From Sediminibacterium ginsengisoli (lineage in GTDB: Bacteria > Bacteroidota > Bacteroidia > Chitinophagales > Chitinophagaceae): a stretch of 35,974 nucleotides of DNA. Positions 1 through 9,321 of this stretch are shown one piece after another. The DNA lies in NCBI GenBank assembly GCA_945901845.1, contig CAMDLR010000020.1, positions 1 through 35,974 on the forward strand, written 5' to 3'. Each line of letters opens with the position of its first letter. The stretch's first letter is position 1. The notes below the pieces were generated by a model. It did not search any database. It had not been told where the DNA came from and saw only the letters and a list, made by a program, of their open reading frames with translations. The position numbers were made by a program, and so were the translations under genes.

Positions 1-1691
1 ACAAGGGTTGTATTCATTTCCTTGGAAAACTCTTTACGAAGTGTGAAATTGGGTAGCACATTCCAATATCCATTGTCTACATCACTGGCATTCCCTTTTA
101 GAAAAACAAACTGCAAATTGGTATACTCGGCTTGAACTCCAAATGATAAGCGGTATTTACTTTTAAAATTGTAGGACAACCCTGCTCTTGCTGTTGCCAC
201 GAGTTGGTTATTGGTAAAATCATTACTTAGTAAATCATTGGTAGCAAAGATTTGGTCTTGCTTTCGAAAAAATTGTGTGTTAACACGTCCGTGGTACCAA
301 GAATTTAAAACAGAAAACCCCGCATTAAAATTATGTTGCTTGGTTTTTAAAGGTCGTAAAAAATCTATACGTAAGGACGCTGAATTATTGTCAGTATTAA
401 AGAGTTGACGTTGGGTAGAATCAACCCCAGTTGGTGTTTTATCGGGAAATAGAAACTGCTGAAAAAATGTTCTATTGTTATGGGTATTTGATAAATTAGC
501 ATTTGCAATAAAGCGTAGGTACCCCGGTCCTGTTTTTTGTTTGATATTATAACTTCCCGACAATGCTTGATTGAAGCCACCACCTATACTGTGGTTGTTA
601 CGATTGCTTAACCGGTAAATTTGTTGCTGGTTATTGATATTGGTAAATGTATTACTAGAATTATTGTCAAAAGAATTTGGGTTTAGCTGATAGGTCAGTG
701 ATAAAACATGCTGTTTATCAATTTCATAATCGGCTTGTGCTCGAAAATTAGGCCTCGATGAAAAATTAGTGAACCTATTTTGTGTATTAAAATAATTTAC
801 AGAATCTCTATACATATTTTCTCTTTTCGAATAGCCATTACCGGTAATGGTACTTACACCAACGCCTCCATTTAAGTTTAATACAAGTTTTTGATTGCGG
901 TAACTGCCATTTGCAGATGTTGATGATTCACCCCTTGTTCCAGCACTCACATTTACCCTTCCAACCCATCCAATTTTCCCTTTTTTAGTAACAATATTAA
1001 TGACGCCTCCCGTTTCAGTAGCGTATTGAGGCGGAGGGGTTGTCATAACCTCAATTCTATCAATACTATTTCCTGGCAAACTCTCTAACAAATCTTGAAG
1101 TTGTTGCGCATTTAGATCGGTGGGGTTATCGTCAATGAGAATTCGAGGCTCTCTACCCTTTAGTAAAATTTTTCCAGTAGGGTCATTGTTAATAAGCGGC
1201 ATATTTTTTAATAGTTCGGCAGTAGTGGCACCTCCACTCAAAGCGCTTTCACCCACATTAAAGATGATTTTATCGTCCTTGTTTTCTATGAGTGGCTTTT
1301 CGGCATACACAATAACTTCTGAACTAGCCGCGCCAGAAACGTTTAATTTAACATCGCCCAAATTGAAATCGTATCGCTCCTCCCTTAAATAAATACTATC
1401 AATTTGAAGATCGGCATAACCCACCATCGTTGCTTTTAGCTTGTAATATCCAAATGGCAAATTCAAACACTCAAAAGCGCCGTTTTTATCAGATACTACC
1501 TGAAATGCCACAAGCGTATCTGACATTTTTTTTAATTGGATACTAGCAAATGATAAAGGCTTGTTGGAAGTTGCGTCTAACACATTGCCAATAATAAGCC
1601 CCATCGATCGACTGGCCACTGGAGACGGTTTTTGACAATAGCCTTGTATACAAAAAAACAAGGCACTCATTATGCATAAAAAAGACTTCAT
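1..1691 (-). CDS. Outer-membrane beta-barrel (TonB-receptor-like) protein, C-terminus cut by window edge
   Basis: An open frame runs from ATG at 1691 to the left edge without a stop (about 563 codons visible). The N-terminus looks like a signal peptide (MKSFLCIMSALFFCIQG). It is followed by a carboxypeptidase-regulatory-like beta-sandwich (roughly residues 35-110; 'GLIIGNVLDATSNKPLSFASI'-type start). Next comes a plug-like region with 'LIDDNPTDLNAQQLQDLLESLP' and 'TTPPPQYATETGGVINIVTKKGK' features, typical of the Bacteroidota outer-membrane beta-barrel family related to TonB-dependent receptors. The rest is aromatic- and Asn-rich beta-strand sequence. By family it would sit in the outer membrane; the substrate cannot be told from the sequence. 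No SusD-like partner is seen on the visible side. It is divergent from the ArsC-like gene, with 86 bp between the starts. I see no clear promoter match there. Confidence 0.85.
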   Translation of the reverse strand, partial: MKSFLCIMSALFFCIQGYCQKPSPVASRSMGLIIGNVLDATSNKPLSFASIQLKKMSDTLVAFQVVSDKNGAFECLNLPFGYYKLKATMVGYADLQIDSIYLREERYDFNLGDVKLNVSGAASSEVIVYAEKPLIENKDDKIIFNVGESALSGGATTAELLKNMPLINNDPTGKILLKGREPRILIDDNPTDLNAQQLQDLLESLPGNSIDRIEVMTTPPPQYATETGGVINIVTKKGKIGWVGRVNVSAGTRGESSTSANGSYRNQKLVLNLNGGVGVSTITGNGYSKRENMYRDSVNYFNTQNRFTNFSSRPNFRAQADYEIDKQHVLSLTYQLNPNSFDNNSSNTFTNINNQQQIYRLSNRNNHSIGGGFNQALSGSYNIKQKTGPGYLRFIANANLSNTHNNRTFFQQFLFPDKTPTGVDSTQRQLFNTDNNSASLRIDFLRPLKTKQHNFNAGFSVLNSWYHGRVNTQFFRKQDQIFATNDLLSNDFTNNQLVATARAGLSYNFKSKYRLSFGVQAEYTNLQFVFLKGNASDVDNGYWNVLPNFTLRKEFSKEMNTTL

Positions 1692-1777
1692 AGTATCGAT
1701 TACAAAATAAATCTTTATTAGCAAGATGAGAAATAATAAGGGCTAATTGGTTAATTTTATAGAAATAATCGGCCACC

Positions 1778-2125
1778 ATGTTAACGATCTACGGCATACC
1801 CAATTGTGACACTGTAAAAAAGAGTTTAGACTGGTTTACAAAATACAAAATTGAATATGTGTTTCATAACTACAAAAAAGAAGGGGTAACAGCTACCTTA
1901 CTCAAAGATTGGATGTCTCAACAAGATTTTACACTGATTGTAAATACAAAATCTGCTACCTACAAGAAATTAAGCCCAGAAGATCAAGCAAAATGCGCAA
2001 AAGCAGCTACTGCTGTTGCCGTATTACAAGAAAACACGAGCTTAATCAAAAGACCCATCGTTACAAAGAAGGGTAAAATTATAGCCATTGGTTTTGACCT
2101 AGAAACATACGCAAGACTATTTTAA
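1778..2125 (+). CDS. ArsC/Spx-family (YffB-like) thioredoxin-fold protein
   Basis: A 115-residue protein with the family's N-terminal signature YGIPNCDTVKKSLDWF, so the single redox cysteine is Cys10 and there is no CxxC. The C-terminal half carries the 'IKRPIV' segment and a G-rich strand typical of the arsenate-reductase-related YffB/Spx group. The length matches this family (about 115). YffB-like members are often labelled arsenate reductase, but most lack proven arsenate activity; a glutathione- or thiol-dependent reductase role is a family-level guess. It is one of only two plus-strand genes. Its stop codon lies inside the end of the convergent tlpA-like gene (9-bp overlap). There is no Shine-Dalgarno sequence, as usual in Bacteroidota. 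Confidence 0.85.
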   Translation: MLTIYGIPNCDTVKKSLDWFTKYKIEYVFHNYKKEGVTATLLKDWMSQQDFTLIVNTKSATYKKLSPEDQAKCAKAATAVAVLQENTSLIKRPIVTKKGKIIAIGFDLETYARLF

Positions 2126-3205
2126 AATAGCCGCTAATTTTTGTAAGAGGTCTTCACCTCTTAAATCTTTCCCAATAATTTTTCCTGTAGGATCAATTAA
2201 CAAATTAGCTGGAATGCTTTGAATACGGTATAGTTGTGCCACTTCGTTATTCCAGTATTTTAAATCACTTACATGCGTCCATGTGAGTTTGTCTGCTGCA
2301 ATAGCCTGAATCCAACTGTTTTTATCCTGATCTAAAGAAACACCAAGTACCGTAAAATTTTTTAACTTATACTTGTTATATGCTGCAACAACATTAGGAT
2401 TTTCTTGCCTGCAAGGTCTGCACCAACTAGCCCAAAAATCAATGAGTACATACTTACCTTTAAGTGAAGACAACTTTATAGGCTTGCCATTTTGATCATT
2501 TTGTGTGAATTCTATTGCCATCGAACCTATTTGTCCAATTTTAGCATCCCCCACAGACTTTACAATCATTTCAGAAAAATAGCCTTTTTTAGCAGCAGGC
2601 TCTAGTGTATTATATGTAGATTCTAATTCTTGCGGTCCTGAAAATAAAGGCCCAACAGCAAAAAGTGCAAATGAACTTATAACAGAAGCAGGGTTAGCAT
2701 TTGCAAATCCTATCGTTTCATTTAAAAGCACTTGCTTATAGCTATTATATAAATTAATGAGTGAATCACGTTTTGGTGTTTGTGCCGTTTCTGCCTGAAT
2801 AAGCGGCACAATGGCATTGAGCTTGTCTTTTAAAGGGGCAAACTGAACTCTAAATTTCTCGTAAGTCTGGTGTAATACCGATCCAGTTAATTTAATTTGA
2901 TCTGGAGCAGCTAAATCACCTTCTATAACAACAGCTTCATTGCCAATAAACATTTCGATATTAATTTGTGGTGCCGCTGAAAACGAAAGTTGTAAAAGCA
3001 TACCTTCATTTACAGTTCCCTTCAAAACAAATGCCCCATCTGCAATATTACCCGTAGCAAGCGCCTGACCATTAAAAACATTTTTTAAAGTTGCGGTACT
3101 GCCATTTGTCAATCCCTTAATTTTTCCATTCACTGAAAAATCAGCAGCAATGGCAGATTGAAAAGCTATTAAAAGGGCAAGTGTGTATATGATTAGTTTA
3201 CGCAT
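2117..3205 (-). CDS. TlpA-like thioredoxin-fold protein with DUF4369-like N-terminal domain
   Basis: 362 residues. A signal peptide is clear (MRKLIIYTLALLIAFQSAIA, cleaved near AIA-A). Residues about 22-105 form a beta-rich region like DUF4369, a helical linker covers about 110-225, and a C-terminal AhpC/TSA-TlpA thioredoxin domain runs from about 228. The active site is WASWCRPC (Cys262, Cys265), preceded by 'KLSSLKGKYVLIDFW'. A cis-Pro region 'IQSIPANLLIDPTGKI' follows near the end. Known family members are exported thiol-disulfide oxidoreductases facing the periplasm, and some are lipoproteins; I see no lipobox here. It begins 15 bp after hisIE and may be the last gene of the trp-his transcript, although its function is unrelated. 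Confidence 0.87.
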   Translation of the reverse strand: MRKLIIYTLALLIAFQSAIAADFSVNGKIKGLTNGSTATLKNVFNGQALATGNIADGAFVLKGTVNEGMLLQLSFSAAPQINIEMFIGNEAVVIEGDLAAPDQIKLTGSVLHQTYEKFRVQFAPLKDKLNAIVPLIQAETAQTPKRDSLINLYNSYKQVLLNETIGFANANPASVISSFALFAVGPLFSGPQELESTYNTLEPAAKKGYFSEMIVKSVGDAKIGQIGSMAIEFTQNDQNGKPIKLSSLKGKYVLIDFWASWCRPCRQENPNVVAAYNKYKLKNFTVLGVSLDQDKNSWIQAIAADKLTWTHVSDLKYWNNEVAQLYRIQSIPANLLIDPTGKIIGKDLRGEDLLQKLAAILK

Positions 3206-3220
3206 AAAAAAAATTTGAGT

Positions 3221-3823
3221 CTATTTTTTGTGTCTATTTTTTAATATTTCAATAACATCCTGCAAACTGTAGCCTTTTGCCTGTAATAAAATTAAATAAT
3301 GAAAAAGTAAATCAGAGGCTTCATTTAAAAACAATAAATCATTGTCATCTTTAGACTCTATCACAAGCTCTACTGCTTCTTCTCCAACTTTTTGCGCAAT
3401 TTTATTGATTCCTTTTGAAAATAAAGAAGCGACATAAGAACTATCAGGACTGTCGTTTTTACGGCTAGCAATAACTGTTTCCAAGTAGGTTAAAAAGTGA
3501 GCAGAATTATTCTCTTCGCCAAAGCATGTATCACTACCAGTGTGGCAAGTTGGTCCAACAGGTACTGCCTTAACAAGAAGTGAATCAGCATCACAATCGA
3601 GTAACATATCTTTGTAATTCAAAAAGTGACCACTCTCTTCTCCTTTTGTCCAAAGTCTATTTTTAGACCTACTAAAAAAAGTAACTTTTTTAGTAGACAA
3701 GGTTGTTTCAATAGCAGTAGCATTCATAAAACCAAGCATCAAAACCCTTCCGCTTTCAATATCTTGAACAATTGCCGGCACAAGCCCATCTGCATATTTT
3801 GAAAAATCAATTTTGTCTAACAT
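3221..3823 (-). CDS. hisIE: Bifunctional phosphoribosyl-AMP cyclohydrolase / phosphoribosyl-ATP pyrophosphatase
   Basis: 200 residues, the usual size of the HisI-HisE fusion. Residues about 1-105 are HisI, with 'FFSRSKNRLWTKGEESGH', the metal-binding 'DCDAD' and the cysteines of 'CHTGSDTCF'. Residues about 110-200 are HisE, with the 'GEEAVELVIES' and 'NEASDLLFHYL' acidic motifs. The fusion catalyses histidine steps 2 and 3: hydrolysis of phosphoribosyl-ATP and opening of the adenine ring. The cytoplasmic product is the substrate of HisA, which is encoded two genes upstream. It lies 21 bp after hisF and is the last biosynthetic gene of the trp-his string. hisG, hisD, hisC and hisB are not in the window, so the pathway must be split over at least two loci. 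Confidence 0.96.
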   Translation of the reverse strand: MLDKIDFSKYADGLVPAIVQDIESGRVLMLGFMNATAIETTLSTKKVTFFSRSKNRLWTKGEESGHFLNYKDMLLDCDADSLLVKAVPVGPTCHTGSDTCFGEENNSAHFLTYLETVIASRKNDSPDSSYVASLFSKGINKIAQKVGEEAVELVIESKDDNDLLFLNEASDLLFHYLILLQAKGYSLQDVIEILKNRHKK

Positions 3824-3844
3824 AATAGGTCGTAAAAGTAAAAA

Positions 3845-4603
3845 TTAAAGCCTAATTAGCAAGCCTTTATCAAATAAAAATGATTTTAAAGCGAATACTT
3901 CAATTTCTTTAAAATGAAAGATACTAGCAGCTAGAGCCGCATCTGCTGCCCCAGTTGTAAAAACATCCTCAAAATGGGCCATAGTTCCACCTCCCCCCGA
4001 AGCAATTACCGGTATTGAAACAGCTTTAGAAACAGCCCTTGTAATATCTAAAGCAAAGCCAGCCTTGGTACCGTCATGATTCATAGATGTTAAAAGAATT
4101 TCGCCAGCACCCAGCTTTGCAGCTTCTTGAGCCCAGGCTAAGCAAGTTGTTTTGGTAGCAACCGTTCCCCCATTTAAATAAACGTACCAAACACCATCCG
4201 CTTCTTGCTTGGTATCAATTGCCACTACAATACACTGACTTCCAAATTCCTTGGCCAAAGCTGCCACTAGTTCCGGATTTTTGAATGCTGCAGAGTTCAC
4301 AGCTATTTTATCGGCACCATTTTGGAGCAGTACACGCACATCTTCAGTGCTTGCAACACCACCGCCAACAGTAAATGGTATATTAATTACCCCAGCAATT
4401 TTTTTGGCTAGATCTGCGAGTGTTTTGCGTTTTTCATTGGTGGCTGTGATATCTAAAAAAACAAGCTCGTCTATGCCGGCAGCTGCATAAAAAGCACCAA
4501 GCTCGACAGGGTCACCTGCGTCACGAATATTTTCAAAATTGACACCTTTAACGGTTCTCCCATTTTTAATATCCAAACAAGCAATAATTCTTTTTGCTAA
4601 CAT
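3845..4603 (-). CDS. hisF: Imidazole glycerol phosphate synthase cyclase subunit
   Basis: 252 residues, a (beta-alpha)8 barrel starting '[20 protein letters not shown]'. The catalytic aspartates of the family are present in 'ACLDIKNG' (Asp11) and 'VVAIDTK' (about residue 130). Phosphate-binding 'FTVGGGV' and 'VIASGGGG' loops are also present. HisF uses ammonia channelled from HisH to convert PRFAR into imidazole glycerol phosphate and AICAR. The start is unambiguous, 9 bp after the hisA stop, and the HisH partner is encoded two genes upstream. No insertion or truncation is visible. Confidence 0.97.
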   Translation of the reverse strand: MLAKRIIACLDIKNGRTVKGVNFENIRDAGDPVELGAFYAAAGIDELVFLDITATNEKRKTLADLAKKIAGVINIPFTVGGGVASTEDVRVLLQNGADKIAVNSAAFKNPELVAALAKEFGSQCIVVAIDTKQEADGVWYVYLNGGTVATKTTCLAWAQEAAKLGAGEILLTSMNHDGTKAGFALDITRAVSKAVSIPVIASGGGGTMAHFEDVFTTGAADAALAASIFHFKEIEVFALKSFLFDKGLLIRL

Positions 4604-4612
4604 ACTTTTAAA

Positions 4613-5332
4613 TTATGCATCAAACTGCTGTAATGCTTTTAGTGAAATACGGTTTTCATAAATTGCCTTGCCAACAATGGCACCAGCGCAACCAATATTA
4701 GCAAGCGTTTCAAGATCTTGAAGCGAACTCACGCCACCACTTGCTACTAATTTTAAATTGGGAAACTTCGTTAAAAGTGATTGATACAGAACCGTAGAAG
4801 GCCCTTCTAACCTGCCATCTTTTGTAACGTCGGTACAAAAGATATTGGTGATGCCTCTTTCTAAATACCCGCTAATAAAATCATTGATAGAAATATCAGA
4901 CGTTTTCATCCATCCATTTACTGCAATGAGATTACCTTTCACATCGGCGCCTAAAAAAAATGCATGTGCGCCATAGGTACTTACCCAGTTTAAAAAAAGT
5001 TCGGGATTGGCAACGGCAATACTCCCAATGGTTGCAAGGGACGCCCCACGCTCAAAAACAAGTGCAACATCCTGGTCCGTTTTTATACCGCCACCAAAAT
5101 CAATCACTAATTTTGTATGTAGTGCAATCGATTCTAATACTTTCCAGTTTTTTACAACACCTGCTTTAGCACCATCTAAATCCACCAAATGAAGCCTTTT
5201 GATTCCGGCATCTTCAAAACCCTTTGCCACTTCCAATGGATTTTCGTTGTAAATGGTTTTTTGCGCATAATCACCCTCCGTTAACCGAACACATTTGCCA
5301 TCAATAATATCTATTGCAGGTATGATTTGCAT
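4613..5332 (-). CDS. hisA: ProFAR isomerase (1-(5-phosphoribosyl)-5-[(5-phosphoribosylamino)methylideneamino]imidazole-4-carboxamide isomerase)
   Basis: 239 residues, a (beta-alpha)8 barrel beginning 'MQIIPAIDIIDGKCVRL', which includes the catalytic Asp8. The second half contains 'FCTDVTKDGRLEGPS', which carries the second catalytic Asp region, and the phosphate loops 'DFGGGIKT' and 'VASGGVSS'. It performs the Amadori rearrangement of ProFAR to PRFAR, the HisF substrate. It is mechanistically and structurally related to TrpF; since a separate trpF is present nearby, this is not a bifunctional PriA. It starts 1 bp after the hisH stop, so translational coupling is likely. Confidence 0.96.
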   Translation of the reverse strand: MQIIPAIDIIDGKCVRLTEGDYAQKTIYNENPLEVAKGFEDAGIKRLHLVDLDGAKAGVVKNWKVLESIALHTKLVIDFGGGIKTDQDVALVFERGASLATIGSIAVANPELFLNWVSTYGAHAFFLGADVKGNLIAVNGWMKTSDISINDFISGYLERGITNIFCTDVTKDGRLEGPSTVLYQSLLTKFPNLKLVASGGVSSLQDLETLANIGCAGAIVGKAIYENRISLKALQQFDA

Positions 5333-5333
5333 A

Positions 5334-5924
5334 TTATTTAATATCTAAAAAGTTTTGTAAAATTTTTTCTCCTACTGCTGCACTTTTTTCGGGATGAAAT
5401 TGTACCCCATAAAAATTATTTTTTTGAAGTGCTGCACTATAAGGCAATATATAATGGGTAGTGGCAATGGTGTCTGGCCCAAGGGCTGCGTAATAACCGT
5501 GTACAAAATAACAGTAGGCATCAGGGACTAAGCCATTAAATAATGTTGAACCATATCCACTTATCGTATTCCAACCCACTTGTGGAATTTTATCGGTTCC
5601 ATTGGGCAAAAAAGACACAACACGCTCATCAAATACAGATAAACAGGGGGTATTATTTTCTTCAGAATAAGAACATAATAATTGCATGCCTAAACAAATG
5701 CCTAGCACGGGCTGTTCCAATGTTTTAATAACAATATCTAAATTTCTTTCCTTTAAGTAGGCCATAGCATTACTCGCCTCCCCAACACCCGGAAAAATAA
5801 CACGATCTGCTTTTTGTAACAGCTCCACATCATCTGTTAGAACTGCGCTAACACCAAGTCTTTCTAGTGCATAGGTAACTGATAATATATTTCCTGCATT
5901 ATATTTTACAATAGCAACATTCAT
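5334..5924 (-). CDS. hisH: Imidazole glycerol phosphate synthase glutamine amidotransferase subunit
   Basis: 196 residues from the preferred ATG at 5924 (MNVAIVKYNAGN...). An in-frame ATG at 5939 exists but would lie inside the trpA end and adds a non-conserved MVKSN. It is a class I glutamine amidotransferase: nucleophile Cys77 in 'GICLGMQLL' and His/Glu of 'QFHPEKS'. The 'PGVG' oxyanion region is also present. It supplies ammonia to HisF. The start lies 1 bp after the trpA stop (TAA-T-ATG), which is where the tryptophan genes join the histidine genes. The tight spacing argues for one transcript and coupled translation. Confidence 0.96.
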   Translation of the reverse strand: MNVAIVKYNAGNILSVTYALERLGVSAVLTDDVELLQKADRVIFPGVGEASNAMAYLKERNLDIVIKTLEQPVLGICLGMQLLCSYSEENNTPCLSVFDERVVSFLPNGTDKIPQVGWNTISGYGSTLFNGLVPDAYCYFVHGYYAALGPDTIATTHYILPYSAALQKNNFYGVQFHPEKSAAVGEKILQNFLDIK

Positions 5925-5925
5925 A

Positions 5926-6702
5926 TTACTTTTGACCAATTATAGATGATAAAAATTGAGCTGTTGTTGCTGTAACATCTGAACCATTTTCTAGCGCTTT
6001 GATATATGCGGATCCAATAATGGCACCAGTTGTATGCCTCGTAGCAAGTTCAAATGATGCAGCATCTTTAACCCCAAACCCAACCAAAATAGGATTGTTT
6101 AAATGCATCTGCTTTAGTTTTTGCAGGTAAGCATCTACAACATCAAAATTAAGTGCCGATCCTGTAGTTGCAGAAGCACTCACTGCATATAAAAATCCAG
6201 AACTGAGCGAATCAAGATAAACAATACGCTCTGTGGGTGTTTCTGGCGTTACTAAAAATATGAAATCTAACCCGTGCTTTTTTACGATAGCACCATATTT
6301 AGCTTCAAACTCATAAGCAGGCATATCTGGTAAAATAAGTCCATCCACCCCCACCGCCGCTGCCGCTTCACAAAATTTATCGAAACCAAATTGCAATACT
6401 GGATTCATATAACCCATGAGTACCACTGGTAATTGAATAGTAGGCCTTAATGATTTCAATTGATCAAACAATAGTTCTATAGACATACCATTTTCAATGG
6501 CTCTAGCACCACTCTCTTGAATCACTGGTCCATCTGCTAATGGATCTGAATAAGGCATGCCAATTTCTACTAAATCTGCTCCATTTTGCTCTAAAGCAGC
6601 AATGATAGGGAGCGTGCTATCTAATGTTGGATAGCCTGCCGTGCAATACACATTGAGCACCTTAGATTGCTTTACCTCAAATAATTTTTTTAATCTTGTC
6701 AT
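5926..6702 (-). CDS. trpA: Tryptophan synthase alpha subunit
   Basis: 258 residues, a TIM-barrel lyase that releases indole from indole-3-glycerol phosphate. The catalytic pair is visible: Glu46 in 'DLVEIGMPYSDPLADGP' and Asp57 in the same motif. The 'VLMGYMNP' and 'LVGFGVKD' phosphate-loop segments fit the family. The start overlaps the trpB stop by 4 bp (ATGA type), consistent with coupled synthesis of the alpha2beta2 complex. It is followed after 1 bp by hisH. Confidence 0.97.
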   Translation of the reverse strand: MTRLKKLFEVKQSKVLNVYCTAGYPTLDSTLPIIAALEQNGADLVEIGMPYSDPLADGPVIQESGARAIENGMSIELLFDQLKSLRPTIQLPVVLMGYMNPVLQFGFDKFCEAAAAVGVDGLILPDMPAYEFEAKYGAIVKKHGLDFIFLVTPETPTERIVYLDSLSSGFLYAVSASATTGSALNFDVVDAYLQKLKQMHLNNPILVGFGVKDAASFELATRHTTGAIIGSAYIKALENGSDVTATTAQFLSSIIGQK

Positions 6703-7889
6703 GAATCTAATTTTTGCATGTACGTAGATAAATCTTTATCGCCACGGCCACTTAAACAAATAACAACCGTATCAGTTGGCTTCCACTCTATTTGATTGAG
6801 CGCTGCAAAAGCATGTGCTGTTTCTAAGGCAGGAATAATTCCTTCCGTTTTACTTACATGGAATGCAGCATCCATTGCTTCATTATCTGTGGCACTCAAA
6901 AAAATACCCCTGCCAGAAGCATATAAATTGGCATGCATGGGGCCAATACCTGGGTAATCGAGACCTGCCGAAATACTATGCGGCTCTTCTACTTGACCAT
7001 CTGGCGTTTGCATCAATAAACTTTTACTGCCATGTAGTATTCCGGGCGTACCAAGCTGCGTAGTGGCCGCACTCATACTTGTATGAACCCCATGACCAGC
7101 TGCCTCCACTGCGACAATTTGTACCGAAGGCTCTTCTAAAAAATGATAAAAAGCGCCAGCAGCATTACTACCCCCACCCACACAAGCAATAACATGTGTT
7201 GGTAGTTCGGTACCAGTTTGCGCTAGTAATTGCGTTCGAATTTCTGCACTGATTACACTTTGAAAACGGGCAACCATATCGGGATACGGATGTGGCCCTA
7301 CCACACTACCAATGATATAATGCGTATCCGTTGGGTTATTTATCCAATCTCTTATGGCTTCATTGGTGGCATCTTTTAATGTTTTACTACCACTTTTTGC
7401 AGGAACTACCGTAGCCCCTAACATACGCATACGAGCAACATTGGGTGCTTGCCGTTCAATATCTTTTTCACCCATATACACAATGCACTCCATTCCTTTT
7501 AATGCACAAACTGTGGCAGTTGCCACCCCGTGCTGTCCAGCTCCTGTTTCGGCGATGATTCGTGTTTTACCCAGCTTTTGAGCAAGAATAATTTGACCAA
7601 TGGTATTGTTAATTTTATGCGCACCGGTATGGCATAAATCTTCTCTTTTTAAATAGATCGTTGTTCCATACTGTTCACTCAAACGTTTCGCTAAAAATAA
7701 GGGCGTGGGTCTGCCCACATAATTTTTCAAAAGGTCGTTACACTCTTCTTTAAAATTTTCATCGTCCATGATCTCTAGATAACGGCTTTTTAGTTGCGCT
7801 ACATTCGCAAATAACATTTCTGGAATAAAGGCACCGCCAAAATCTCCATAATAACCATGCTCGTTTGGATTTGTAAATGTTTGTTGCAT
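6699..7889 (-). CDS. trpB: Tryptophan synthase beta subunit
   Basis: 396 residues, the standard TrpB1 length. The N-terminal 'GYYGDFGGAFIPEML' motif is present. The PLP lysine is Lys92 in 'HTGAHKINNTIGQ', and the phosphate-binding 'CVGGGSNAAGAF' loop lies in the middle. It condenses indole (tunnelled from TrpA) with serine to give tryptophan. It starts 2 bp after trpF and overlaps trpA by 4 bp. No missing residues noted. Confidence 0.98.
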   Translation of the reverse strand: MQQTFTNPNEHGYYGDFGGAFIPEMLFANVAQLKSRYLEIMDDENFKEECNDLLKNYVGRPTPLFLAKRLSEQYGTTIYLKREDLCHTGAHKINNTIGQIILAQKLGKTRIIAETGAGQHGVATATVCALKGMECIVYMGEKDIERQAPNVARMRMLGATVVPAKSGSKTLKDATNEAIRDWINNPTDTHYIIGSVVGPHPYPDMVARFQSVISAEIRTQLLAQTGTELPTHVIACVGGGSNAAGAFYHFLEEPSVQIVAVEAAGHGVHTSMSAATTQLGTPGILHGSKSLLMQTPDGQVEEPHSISAGLDYPGIGPMHANLYASGRGIFLSATDNEAMDAAFHVSKTEGIIPALETAHAFAALNQIEWKPTDTVVICLSGRGDKDLSTYMQKLDS

Positions 7890-7891
7890 AT

Positions 7892-8533
7892 TTAAAGTGC
7901 TTTAATGGTAGGAATAAAAGATTGTAATAGTGGTATGTTTTTTTGGCCTGGTGTCGTTTCAAACTTACTGTTTACATCTACAGCAATACAATTACCGGCC
8001 GCTTCAGATTGTACAAATGAAGTAATTTTAGAGATATCATCAGGTCCAATGCCACCACTTAAAAAGTAAGGCTTTTGACGGGTAGCATTGGCTAGTTTTA
8101 TCCAATCAAATGAAATACCAGATCCACCATACAAACTGGAAGCAGTATCAAATAACAGATAATCTATGTCTTCTAGATATTCAGAAATTTTATATGCAAC
8201 ATCATCTCTTTTGGAAATTCTAAATGCTTTTATTACTGGGTAATGATTGGCCATCTCTTTACAATAGTTGGGTGTTTCATCACCGTGAAGCTGCACCATA
8301 TCAAGCCCCGCAGCAGTAGCTGTAGCAATAACCTCGTCCATGGGTTCATTCACAAATACACCTACTTTTAATACCCCTGGCAACTGAATGCTTTTAATTT
8401 GAGCAAGGGTTAATGCATGTAATGCATAACGCTTGGAAGGCGGATAAAAAATAAACCCTAGATAATTTACACCCGCTTTACTTAAAGCAAACGCTTCATC
8501 GATATCTGTAATGCCACAAACTTTAACTTTCAT
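7892..8533 (-). CDS. trpF: Phosphoribosylanthranilate isomerase
   Basis: 213 residues, starting 'MKVKVCGITDIDEA', with the catalytic base Cys6 and the catalytic acid Asp129 in 'LLFDTASS'. 'VQLHGDE' and 'FLSGGIGPDD' are the expected barrel motifs. It is monofunctional, not fused to TrpC as in enterobacteria. It overlaps the end of trpC by 11 bp, so translation of the two is probably coupled. Confidence 0.97.
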   Translation of the reverse strand: MKVKVCGITDIDEAFALSKAGVNYLGFIFYPPSKRYALHALTLAQIKSIQLPGVLKVGVFVNEPMDEVIATATAAGLDMVQLHGDETPNYCKEMANHYPVIKAFRISKRDDVAYKISEYLEDIDYLLFDTASSLYGGSGISFDWIKLANATRQKPYFLSGGIGPDDISKITSFVQSEAAGNCIAVDVNSKFETTPGQKNIPLLQSFIPTIKAL

Positions 8534-9320
8534 TTTCTCGTTTTTTTAAATCAGCTACAAAAGCCTCGAATGCTGCAGCAGGATCTGGTGTTTTCATAAA
8601 ATTTTCACCAATTAAAAACCCATCAAACCCTTCCTTTTTAAGTTCAAGTATGGTTGATACGTTACTGATACCGCTCTCTGCAATTTTTGGTAAATGAGCC
8701 GGTAACATGTTAGCAAGCGCAATAGAATGCGCAAGGTCCACTTCAAAAGTTTTAAGATTGCGATTATTGATTCCTACCATATCAATCCCATCACATACAT
8801 GATCCAACTCATCTTTAGTATGAATTTCAAGTAACACTTCTAGTCCAATATCTTTTGCAACAGTAGCGAGTTCCTTAACAGCTAATGGTGTAAGGCAAGC
8901 AGCTATCAATAATATCACATCAGCACCATAAGCCTTTGCTTCAATAATTTGATACGGGTCAACCATAAAATCTTTTCGTAAAATAGGCGTATCATGAACC
9001 CTTGCAGCTGTAAGGTCTTGTAAAGAGCCACCAAAAAAATCAAGGTCTGTTAATACAGATAGTCCGGAAGCACCAAACGAAGAGTAAGCAGCCGTTACCG
9101 CAGTAACAGTGGCTGTATTATTAATAATACCCTTACTTGGAGACTTCCTTTTAAATTCGGCGATGATCCCCGTTTTTAAAGGACTTGTTACAAAAGAAGA
9201 CATAGACAAAGCATCCGCCTTATAAAAAGGCATTTGTGTTAATATCGCTTCTGAAACAAGTGCTTTTTGAGTAGCCACCTCTTCTTTTTTACGCGCAATA
9301 ATTTGATCTAATATATGCAT
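8523..9320 (-). CDS. trpC: Indole-3-glycerol phosphate synthase
   Basis: 265 residues from the ATG at 9320 (MHILDQIIARKKEEV...). A start five codons upstream at 9335 (MQFNS) would overlap trpD by 14 bp and is less conserved; the chosen ATG follows the trpD TAG after 1 bp. Family motifs visible: 'IAEFKRKSPSKG' with the substrate-binding lysine, 'LTDLDFFGGS', 'ILRKDFMVDPYQI', 'GINNRNLKTFEVD' and 'AESGI'. It makes indole-3-glycerol phosphate for TrpA. Confidence 0.97.
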   Translation of the reverse strand: MHILDQIIARKKEEVATQKALVSEAILTQMPFYKADALSMSSFVTSPLKTGIIAEFKRKSPSKGIINNTATVTAVTAAYSSFGASGLSVLTDLDFFGGSLQDLTAARVHDTPILRKDFMVDPYQIIEAKAYGADVILLIAACLTPLAVKELATVAKDIGLEVLLEIHTKDELDHVCDGIDMVGINNRNLKTFEVDLAHSIALANMLPAHLPKIAESGISNVSTILELKKEGFDGFLIGENFMKTPDPAAAFEAFVADLKKRENES

Positions 9321-9321
9321 A

